From: an uncultured bacterium
Lineage (GTDB): Bacteria; Bacillota; Limnochordia; DTU080; JAAYLA01
Reading direction: 5' to 3'
NCBI GenBank assembly: GCA_937983075.1
Contig: CALKAQ010000084.1
Span: 1-6,028, forward strand
Length of the DNA stretch: 6,028 bases
The first letter of the stretch is position 1, and each line of letters opens with the position of its first letter. Made by a program: the position numbers and the translations under genes. The notes beneath the pieces were generated by a model, which was not told where the DNA came from, did not search any database, and saw only the letters and a list, made by a program, of their open reading frames with translations. Of the stretch, positions 1 through 6,028 are shown one piece after another.

Positions 1-272
1 ATAGGGTCGCCGCCATGTATCGTTCCCGCCGCAATTGGGACGGAGGATAATCCCTTGTCATCGCCGGAACTAAAATGGACAAAAGGGGTGTGCGGCAACG
101 GCGGAATGACCACCTGTAGCGCTACTACGAGGGCAAATACGAAGGAGGCCTTGAGCCGGGAATTCTCGTCTAAAAACGACAAAGATTCCACGAGCTCCGT
201 AAGGCGGTCCCAATATACGGCACTCGCGAGAATGACAAATCCAAGTACAGCTAGACTGACTTCAAGTTGCAA
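1..272 (-). CDS. Possible partial small membrane protein, runs off the left edge
   Basis: A minus-strand frame open for 90 codons from a TTG at 272-270 to the window edge, with no stop seen. It follows the helicase-nuclease stop by 235 bases on the same strand. Its translation has two hydrophobic stretches, residues about 4-20 (LEVSLAVLGFVILASAVYW region) and about 42-57 (ASFVFALVVALQVVIP region), separated by a charged loop, as in a small two-pass membrane protein. No family is recognised. Weaknesses: the start is poor, because the purine-rich AGAGG directly abuts the TTG; there is no ATG option; and the direct repeat at 54-87 lies within it. A competing minus-strand frame starts with ATG at 61-59 (MTRDYPPSQLRRERY...) and also runs off the edge, preceded by no clear ribosome binding site. 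At most one of the two is likely real. Confidence 0.3.
   Translation of the reverse strand, partial: MQLEVSLAVLGFVILASAVYWDRLTELVESLSFLDENSRLKASFVFALVVALQVVIPPLPHTPFVHFSSGDDKGLSSVPIAAGTIHGGDP
54..87 (+). repeat. Left copy of a 34-bp imperfect direct repeat
   Basis: This segment starts CTTGTCATC and matches 5976-6009 in the same orientation at 27 of 34 positions, including the first nine. All seven mismatches are A/G transitions. Its ends are partly inverted: CTTGTC (54-59) and GACAAA (78-83), separated by 18 bases. It falls inside the possible partial reading frame at 1-272, so either that frame is not real or the repeat is part of a coding sequence. The layout resembles the internal terminal repeats of IS21-type elements, but no istA or istB coding sequence is recognisable here. 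Confidence 0.45.
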
Positions 273-507
273 CCTCTCATTGCGAGCGGGCTACGACCGG
301 GCACGCCACACTTTCCTGGAGCGCCGGGTTTGCGACAAAGCTTTTCGGAAGTTGTTTTCCACGAGCACCGCTCCCTGGTCGGATCCTCGTGTTGCCCTTC
401 TCCCGTTTACCGACGGTCTCTCCCCATCCCCTCGAAGATCCGCTCTTCCACAGCCCCGGGGCATACGGCAGGCCGTTCAGCAATGCCCGGTGGGTAAGGC
501 ACAACAC
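273..507. other. Region downstream of the helicase-nuclease gene, no supported gene
   Basis: This stretch follows the TAA stop (510-508). It contains small GC-rich inverted repeats: CCCCGGGG (454-461), ACGGC/GCCGT (465-469 and 472-476, a two-base loop) and a GAGC/GCTC pair near 363-373. None is followed on the minus strand by a run of T, so no intrinsic terminator is called. The main gene's frame continues open after its stop to a TGA near 277, but the translation resembles no known domain. If the possible membrane protein at 1-272 is not real, the whole 1-507 stretch is without a supported gene. Confidence 0.5.
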
Positions 508-3500
508 TTATCTACTTTTCCTCTTCTGCAACGCCGTCAAATATCGAAGCAGCTTGCGCATCTCCCGGTCAGGATCCGAGAACCAATCCACCGACCATAT
601 GCGGTAAATGTTCCAGCCGAGTTTCTCCAGACGCTCCTGGCGCAGCCGATCGCGGTCGCGAGCGGACTTGGCCGAGTGGTACGTGGCGCCATCACATTCG
701 ATACCGGCGAGGTATCTACTCGGGTTGTCCGGATCCAGCACGCCGATGTCTACAAAGTAGCCGTCCACGCCGACCTGGGGCACGACCTCGTATCCGTGCG
801 TTCGCAGGCGTTCGGCCACGAAAATTTCGAAGTCCGAATCGGGCTCTCGGCCTGTGACTTTTCCGAGCGCCTGAAAACCGGAGCGCGCAAACTCCAAGTA
901 GCCGCGAAGGACGTAGACGCCCCGCCTGCTCCGCTCCGTTGGTTGAATATCCTCAGGCTTCAGTGAGGAAAAGACCACTACCTGTTCTTTGGCTCGGGTG
1001 AAGAGCACGTTGAGTCGCCGATGACCCGTTTGAGTGTTGATAGGACCAAACCGCTGCGCGACCTGCCCGGTTTCCTGATCGGGTCCGTACACGGTGGAAA
1101 CGAAAATGACGTCTCGTTCATCTCCCTGGACGTTCTCGAGATTCTTGATGAAGAACGGCTCCAGCGTGGCCTCCCACTGCACCCGGTACTTCTCGGCCTC
1201 CGGTGTGTGGGCCATCCGCATGCTTATTTCCTCTTGTAACAGCTCGGTTTGCTCCTTATTGACACAGACGATACCCAGCGACCGCTTTGGATACTTCTTC
1301 ATGAACTCAATGGCGGCTTCAGCAACGCGCTGCGCTTCAACAGGATTGATCCGCTTGTTCCGAATGTAGGTTCCCTGCACATGAACGTACCGGACGCCCA
1401 GGTCCCTATCGTCCCGATGTGCCGACGGGAAGACAACCAGGGACGAGTCATAAAACTCTTTGTTCGAAAACGCGATTAAGCTTTCATGGCGAGATCGGTA
1501 ATGCCAGCGGAGCTGGCGCACCGGATGGAAGGTGCGCAAGGCCAGATCGAGGATGGATTCGCTGTCAACAAATTCTTCCTCATCTTCGTCCCCATCGACG
1601 TCCTGGTAATCGAACCGCCGGAAGAAATCCGTCGGGGGAAGCTGCTCCGGGTCGCCCACAACAACGAGCTGCTTTCCGCGAGCGATGGCCCCGAGCGCCT
1701 CCTCCGGGCGCATTTGGGAAGCCTCGTCGATGACAACCAGGTCGAATTCGACCGTTCCCGGTGCGATGTATTGAGCCACCGATGCGGGCGACATCATCCA
1801 GCACGGTTTCAGTGCCAGTATAGCCCTCTTCGCCCTCCAGAAAAGTTCTCGGAGAGGCAAATGACGTTTTTGCTTCGACACTTCGTTCCTAAGGAGCGCC
1901 AAGTCGGTCCAAGTCCGTTTCGGGCCCGAGGAGATCCCCCTCGGGGGATCGGCATCAAGAAGAAGGTCAACAAGTTCCCTTCGTTGCCCGGTGAGAAGCT
2001 CCTTATCAGCCGCACGCAAACGCGACCGCAGCCGTTCCTGTTTTTCGCCTGACAACCACTTGAGGGCCCCGTTTTCCTCGTAGAGTTCCCGGACGAGACT
2101 CTGGAAAACCACTAGGTCGAGGGCTTTGTCGAGGTGCTTGTATTGCCTCCTCTGATTGCTGAATGTCTTGGGGATGTCCTCGACGCCTAAGTTCCTGACT
2201 TCTTGCCACGCCCGGCGAAAATCGATCCAGCCCGGCAGCTCTGCATGGTGCTCAACAAGTTGCTCAACCTTGGTCCGCAGCCGCTCAATTGAGGCCGAGT
2301 CCGGGTCCTTCTGCCCGAGGAACTCGCTCCAGACGAACTCAATTATGGACTCTAGGGTTCCTCGGGCTTCACGTTCGTTGTCCAGCAACACTGCCACTTC
2401 ATTCCGAACTGTCTTCAGCCGAACGATTCCGTGCTCACGCGCCGCGTCAAGCACCGAACTTACCACCGCTGGCGCAAAATCAGGCCACAAGGTCTCAGCG
2501 GTTGTCAACGCGGATCGCAAGACCTCGACATCCGTCTCTTCGCCTCGGAAGTGGGTCTGCAAGAGCTCGGCCGCGCGAACGTTGGTCACGATGCCTCTGT
2601 TGGACTCGTCCCTGCGACGAACACTTTCCGCCAACCGTTCCAGATCTTCTTTGCCAAGCTTCTCCCTCAACCCCCAGGCGTCCTGGGCATCCAATATAAC
2701 GTATATCATGTCTTGGAGTTTTCGAACCTTCTCGCGGAACTGATAGAGGTCCAAGTATCCAGCGTTGCCCAGACCAAACTCCGCTGCGAAGCGGCGCAGT
2801 TGCTCAACCAAAGTCTTGATCTCTAAGCCGGCATCCGGGTCGACAGCGAAAGCCGACAGAATCTCAACATCCCCATGCAACAGAAGCCGTCGAAGCACCT
2901 GCCCCGTCTCACCGCGTTTTTCGGTGATGCGACGAACTTCGCCCGCAAAGGACACCACGGCGTGGTAGCGCGAGAAATCTGTGTGCACACCCTGGAAGCC
3001 CTGGCCAAGCAATTCACGTAGCGACGAGTCATCCTCAAAGCGGCGCCTCGTGTCGTAAAACGACGCCAGTTCGTCGAGCTGGCGGGCCATTGTCGTCACA
3101 TCCGCCTTTTCCGGTGTGACCCTTCTGCTCCTCCAGACCCGCTCCGCCTCCCGAAATTCTTTTGAGAACCAGCGAGCGAACCAACCCGTCGTCGACCTAA
3201 GCACTCCAGCGGCGTTCCGTAGTAGCTGTACGTCGTCATCGTCGCGAAGCACGAACACTTCCTGTAAGGAGCTCTCTTTTTCCCGGAGGCGTTGCGCGCG
3301 ATCGATGGCATCGTTCACCTTCTGTTCCGCCGTTTCATCTACAAGTGCCGATGTACGCAAACCCAGAACGTAATCTGGAGTATTCTGAGCGAGAACGAGC
3401 GCATCACCCAGCAAAGACAAGGATTCCAGCGTTAGAGGGATGGTGATGTCTGCCTTCGACAAGATTCTCCCCGTTCGCTGGATGAGCTTGTCCAAACCGG

Positions 3501-5781
3501 CGTCAGCCTTCGCCAAACGGGCGGAAAGTTCGGACAGGTCCCGGAACGTGGCGACCTCTGCAGGCACTGCATTTTCCAGTTCCGACCACAGCCCCAACGT
3601 TTCCCCAACTTCAGGGGCCTCGATCTTGTATTCTAGCTCGGACAGGTTTTCCTGATAGTTAGCACCGGTCCCGACGGTCCTGCCCTGAAGCTCAGCGATC
3701 TCCGACATGGCGCGCCGCCACGTTTCCAAGTCTCGAAGGAGAGCGGCTACCGCCTCGCGACCCTCTGCATCACCGAGACGGCGCGCAATATCGACAACGC
3801 CGGTCGGAAGGTCATCGGGCAGCAAATCAATGGCCTGGACAAGACGCGTGGCTTTGCCGAGGGAGCCGACTTCGATTCCGAGTTCCCGGAGGCGTTGCAA
3901 CCCGGCGCGAACATCATCCAACGCTTGGGCCCAGCCATGCAGCTTCTGCAAGAGATCCTCTTGTTGGAGCGGCGTCAACGGAGCCAGGTCCGTACCGAAC
4001 CAAGGGTGGTGATAGATGCTGCCAAACTTTTCCTCAAGAGCGGCCGCAAGAGCCTCAACCGATTGCAACGCAGCTCGCCGCTCGTTCAAACCAGCTTTGG
4101 TCAGGCGCGACACGTTTTGGAGCACAACACCCGAAAGCTGAGCCGGAAGCTCCAGCCTATCTGCGTCCGAGCGGTGTCGGATATAAGCCCAGAGGATCTC
4201 GTGAACGGTCATGCCTAATGCCCCGAAGGGGCGGTTGAGTTCGTCGGCGTACTCGCGCAGGCCGTGTACTATTTGCTGGAACTCCTCACGAAGCTCCTCG
4301 GCGTGCTCGCCGGTTGATTCATCCATGCGTTCCATTCGGCGGGCTAGAGACGCTAACACGTCTTTTCTCCGGGCCTTCGTCGAATGCAGCTCGAGGACGA
4401 AATCACCGAGTCCGGCGTCGTCAAGCCGCTTCTTCACTACTTCGAGCGCCGCCATCTTCTCGGCTACAAAGAGAACCTTCTTGCCCTCGTGCAATGCGGA
4501 CGCGATGATGTTGGTGATTGTTTGACTCTTTCCCGTGCCGGGTGGGCCCTTAATAACCACGTTACGCCCGCTCATTACATCGACGATGGCGGAGAACTGC
4601 GACGAGTCCGCTTCGGTGATCAGCGTTGGCACTTTCCGAGCGATCTCGGGGCTGTCCACGTCATACTCTTCTGCGAATAGAGACTCCGGCGGCTCGCTCC
4701 CGGTCAGCAGATCCAAGAGGTTCGGATGCCTGTGCAGGGCAGCCGATTCCGGCCAACGCTCCGGGTCCAGGTCGTGGTACATGGCGATCCGCCCGAACGG
4801 AAACAGGCTCACCGCCACAAAGCGGCGAACGCGCCAGTGCTTGAACTCAGTGATGGCTTGCTCAACTTTCTCGAAGTAGGTTTCGGGTGTATCGTCATCC
4901 TCGAGTAGTGGCAGATCGATGCCGAAGTCTTGACGCAACCGCTCCTGGAGAGTGTAGTTGATCTCCGTGTCGTCACCGGTGGAGCGGACGTAGTAGCGGT
5001 AAACTTGGCGCACGAGCTTTTGATCCATCTGAAGCGGATGCAGGAGCAAGGGGGCCAAATGGACCCGGGCGGACGACTCGCTTTCGGTCCATTCCAGGAA
5101 CCCAAAGGCCATAAAGAGGATGTTAATCCCCATTTCGGAAAGAGCGAGCCTCGCGCCTTCTCGAATCCCCCGCAACTTGCGTTCCATTTCTTTCGGGAAG
5201 AGCAACAGCTGAAGCTCGCTTTCGCGCGTAGCAGCGGAACCCAAGTCTTCAGGACCGCGAGGAAGCTCAAACGAGGGATTGATGCCGTTTTTCCGCGCCC
5301 ACTCATCGACGGTCATCGTCTCGTGTGATTCGAAGGGCGGCATGCCCAGTTCATCGCGAACCCGGTCCCGAACGCGGCGTTCCAGTTTGAGTTTCAGCTG
5401 ACGCGGCGCATCGGGATCATCGAAAAGGTGAAGTTGATCAGCATAGTACTTTCGCTCAGTAAGGGCCTCTTCAAGAGCGAGTTCAAATTCCGGGGATTGC
5501 TCATCCTCGGGTACCAGATCCGTCTTGGGAAGGGCGCGAAACACGAAGGTCTTCCCGTCTACCAGCCGCTGATAGAGCGCGTCCGGCAACACGTCCACCA
5601 CCCGAACCTGCCGGGCCCGGGCTCCGAAACTGAAACTCAACAGTCGATTCCGCGTGCTCAGGTCCAAGAGCCGTCGTCGGAGATCGGCAATGAGCCTTTT
5701 CGCAAGTTCGTGACGCTCTTCTTCCGTGACCGCGAATGTCTCAGAATCCAGGACTGTTCCGTCGTCAAAACGACCACGCAC
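508..5781 (-). CDS. DUF4011 / Upf1-like SF1 helicase / Vsr-like nuclease fusion, putative defence protein
   Basis: Predicted cytoplasmic ATP-driven helicase or translocase fused to a nuclease; the substrate is unknown. Numbering is from the GTG start (1757 aa). The DUF4011 signature helix (LLDLSTRNRLLSF) is at about 38-50. A Q-motif glutamine is near 395, Walker A GPPGTGKS at 412-419 (Lys418), and motif Ia at about 434-453. A mostly helical insert of about 900 residues follows, including an aromatic/basic patch near 867-876. Then come Walker B DEAS at 1352-1355, motif III GDPEQLPP at 1376-1383, an acidic loop at about 1391-1408, YRSR at 1428-1431, motif V VQGDERDVI at 1551-1559 and motif VI RRLNVLFTRAK at 1588-1598. 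The C-terminal nuclease (about 1645-1740) shows Glu1652, Asp1678, ECDG (Glu1695, Asp1697), His1702 and RIWSVDWF at 1727-1734. This order matches the DUF4011/AAA_11/AAA_12/REase_MTES_1575 family. No DUF3320-like tail is seen. The frame is intact and no partner gene is visible. Family assignment is firm; the defence role is inference. An in-frame TTG at 5805 is the alternative start. Confidence 0.95.
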   Translation of the reverse strand: MRGRFDDGTVLDSETFAVTEEERHELAKRLIADLRRRLLDLSTRNRLLSFSFGARARQVRVVDVLPDALYQRLVDGKTFVFRALPKTDLVPEDEQSPEFELALEEALTERKYYADQLHLFDDPDAPRQLKLKLERRVRDRVRDELGMPPFESHETMTVDEWARKNGINPSFELPRGPEDLGSAATRESELQLLLFPKEMERKLRGIREGARLALSEMGINILFMAFGFLEWTESESSARVHLAPLLLHPLQMDQKLVRQVYRYYVRSTGDDTEINYTLQERLRQDFGIDLPLLEDDDTPETYFEKVEQAITEFKHWRVRRFVAVSLFPFGRIAMYHDLDPERWPESAALHRHPNLLDLLTGSEPPESLFAEEYDVDSPEIARKVPTLITEADSSQFSAIVDVMSGRNVVIKGPPGTGKSQTITNIIASALHEGKKVLFVAEKMAALEVVKKRLDDAGLGDFVLELHSTKARRKDVLASLARRMERMDESTGEHAEELREEFQQIVHGLREYADELNRPFGALGMTVHEILWAYIRHRSDADRLELPAQLSGVVLQNVSRLTKAGLNERRAALQSVEALAAALEEKFGSIYHHPWFGTDLAPLTPLQQEDLLQKLHGWAQALDDVRAGLQRLRELGIEVGSLGKATRLVQAIDLLPDDLPTGVVDIARRLGDAEGREAVAALLRDLETWRRAMSEIAELQGRTVGTGANYQENLSELEYKIEAPEVGETLGLWSELENAVPAEVATFRDLSELSARLAKADAGLDKLIQRTGRILSKADITIPLTLESLSLLGDALVLAQNTPDYVLGLRTSALVDETAEQKVNDAIDRAQRLREKESSLQEVFVLRDDDDVQLLRNAAGVLRSTTGWFARWFSKEFREAERVWRSRRVTPEKADVTTMARQLDELASFYDTRRRFEDDSSLRELLGQGFQGVHTDFSRYHAVVSFAGEVRRITEKRGETGQVLRRLLLHGDVEILSAFAVDPDAGLEIKTLVEQLRRFAAEFGLGNAGYLDLYQFREKVRKLQDMIYVILDAQDAWGLREKLGKEDLERLAESVRRRDESNRGIVTNVRAAELLQTHFRGEETDVEVLRSALTTAETLWPDFAPAVVSSVLDAAREHGIVRLKTVRNEVAVLLDNEREARGTLESIIEFVWSEFLGQKDPDSASIERLRTKVEQLVEHHAELPGWIDFRRAWQEVRNLGVEDIPKTFSNQRRQYKHLDKALDLVVFQSLVRELYEENGALKWLSGEKQERLRSRLRAADKELLTGQRRELVDLLLDADPPRGISSGPKRTWTDLALLRNEVSKQKRHLPLRELFWRAKRAILALKPCWMMSPASVAQYIAPGTVEFDLVVIDEASQMRPEEALGAIARGKQLVVVGDPEQLPPTDFFRRFDYQDVDGDEDEEEFVDSESILDLALRTFHPVRQLRWHYRSRHESLIAFSNKEFYDSSLVVFPSAHRDDRDLGVRYVHVQGTYIRNKRINPVEAQRVAEAAIEFMKKYPKRSLGIVCVNKEQTELLQEEISMRMAHTPEAEKYRVQWEATLEPFFIKNLENVQGDERDVIFVSTVYGPDQETGQVAQRFGPINTQTGHRRLNVLFTRAKEQVVVFSSLKPEDIQPTERSRRGVYVLRGYLEFARSGFQALGKVTGREPDSDFEIFVAERLRTHGYEVVPQVGVDGYFVDIGVLDPDNPSRYLAGIECDGATYHSAKSARDRDRLRQERLEKLGWNIYRIWSVDWFSDPDREMRKLLRYLTALQKRKSR

Positions 5782-5789
5782 TTGAGAAA

Positions 5790-5794
5790 CCTCC
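5790..5794 (-). promoter_or_regulatory. Shine-Dalgarno sequence deciding a GTG start
   Basis: The minus strand reads GGAGG here, 8 bases before a GTG at 5781-5779 that is in frame with the helicase-nuclease. The only longer in-frame start before the upstream stop (TGA at 5856-5854) is a TTG at 5805-5803, which has no comparable purine-rich element in front of it. The GTG is therefore the better start, giving a protein 8 residues shorter than the longest open frame. The eight residues removed lie well ahead of the DUF4011 signature, so no domain is affected. Confidence 0.7.
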
Positions 5795-5817
5795 GCACTC
5801 GACAACGGGAGTTGCTT

Positions 5818-5834
5818 CTGAAGTTCAGCTTCAG
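5818..5834. repeat. Small inverted repeat upstream of the helicase-nuclease gene
   Basis: CTGAAG (5818-5823) and CTTCAG (5829-5834) form a perfect 6-bp inverted repeat around 5 bases. The overlapping CTGAAGTTCAG (5818-5828) is itself an 11-bp palindrome with one central base. It lies 37 bases upstream of the GTG start and 23 bases upstream of the ribosome binding site, where an operator or a 5' leader hairpin could sit. A loose TTGACC occurs further upstream on the minus strand, but no good -10 box follows it, so no promoter is called. Short repeats like this can arise by chance. Confidence 0.3.
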
Positions 5835-5975
5835 TTCTGGAAATCCCTGCACTTCACCCCAGGTCAACACCAAGTTAGAAGGGTTCACTACATGTGCAGG
5901 CCGAAGCGGAGCATCAGATACTCTGGAGGGCATGTGCCCGTAGCACGCCCCATACGGAGTCGTCTTGCTTCACTT

Positions 5976-6009
5976 CTTGTCATCACCAAAACTAGGATAG
6001 ACAAGAGGG
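5976..6009 (+). repeat. Right copy of a 34-bp imperfect direct repeat
   Basis: This is the partner of the copy at 54-87, in the same orientation, about 195 bases upstream of the helicase-nuclease start. Its own ends are a perfect 6-bp inverted repeat, CTTGTC (5976-5981) and GACAAG (6000-6005), with the same 18-base spacer as in the left copy. Conservation of that spacer suggests that the unit, not only its sequence, is maintained. Similarity stops abruptly after the GGG at 6007-6009. The surrounding 5782-6028 stretch holds no gene that can be supported. Confidence 0.45.
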
Positions 6010-6028
6010 CACACGAAGATCGACCTCT

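Noticed and set aside
454..476. GC-rich hairpins after the main gene as an intrinsic terminator
   Set aside because: The stems are 4-5 bp with loops too small to form well, and no T-run follows on the minus strand.
277..507. Frame continuing directly after the main gene's TAA for 76 codons
   Set aside because: It is simply the same frame past the stop. The translation is rich in Gly, Arg and Ser and does not resemble DUF3320 or any other known C-terminal domain, so neither stop-codon read-through nor a separate gene is supported.
55..966. Plus-strand open frame of 303 codons covering 55-966
   Set aside because: It runs antisense into the nuclease domain of the main gene, has no clear ribosome binding site, and its translation shows no domain or sensible hydrophobic pattern. 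It is best explained as a GC-rich shadow frame.
5845..5880. TTGACC on the minus strand as a -35 promoter element
   Set aside because: At a 17-base spacing the -10 position reads ATTTCC, a poor match, and no better pair was found.
5658..5933. Minus-strand frame starting with ATG at 5933 and overlapping the start of the helicase-nuclease
   Set aside because: It overlaps the main gene by about 120 bases in another frame, lacks a ribosome binding site, and its 91-residue translation is unrecognisable.
5888..6028. Minus-strand frame entering from the right edge and ending in TAG at 5890-5888, as a possible 3' end of an upstream gene
   Set aside because: Only about 46 codons are visible, the composition is unremarkable, and the other minus frames also end by ordinary stops nearby (for example TGA at 5972-5970). 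There is no basis to choose one as coding.

Overview
The window is dominated by one very large minus-strand gene that fills about 88% of it. It encodes a protein of about 1757 residues: an N-terminal DUF4011 module, a Upf1-like superfamily 1 helicase split by a helical insert of about 900 residues, and a C-terminal Vsr/DUF559-like nuclease (the REase_MTES_1575 type). All helicase motifs and the nuclease core are readable and the frame is unbroken, so the gene looks functional. Proteins of this architecture are common as stand-alone genes in bacterial accessory regions and are suspected of acting in defence against phage or other foreign nucleic acid. That role is inferred here, not shown.

Organism: a bacterium of moderately high G+C by eye, using Shine-Dalgarno signals and, most likely, a GTG start for the main gene. 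Nothing allows a closer placement. The family is spread horizontally, so the gene says little about the host.

Layout, left to right. Positions 1-272 hold a possible partial minus-strand reading frame with two membrane-like segments that runs off the left edge. A second, shorter frame starting with ATG at position 61 is a competing reading. Positions 273-507 lie downstream of the main gene; they contain short GC-rich inverted repeats but no convincing terminator or gene. Positions 508-5781 are the helicase-nuclease gene. Positions 5782-6028 are its upstream region, with a strong ribosome binding site, a small inverted repeat and no confident promoter or upstream gene.

The main structure not explained by genes is a pair of imperfect 34-bp direct repeats, one on each side of the big gene (54-87 and 5976-6009). 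They match at 27 of 34 positions and every difference is an A/G transition. Each carries inverted ends spaced by 18 bases. They could be remnants of mobile-element ends, shared regulatory sites, or duplicated gene fragments; the window alone cannot decide. No RNA gene, CRISPR array, complete insertion sequence or transposase was found.
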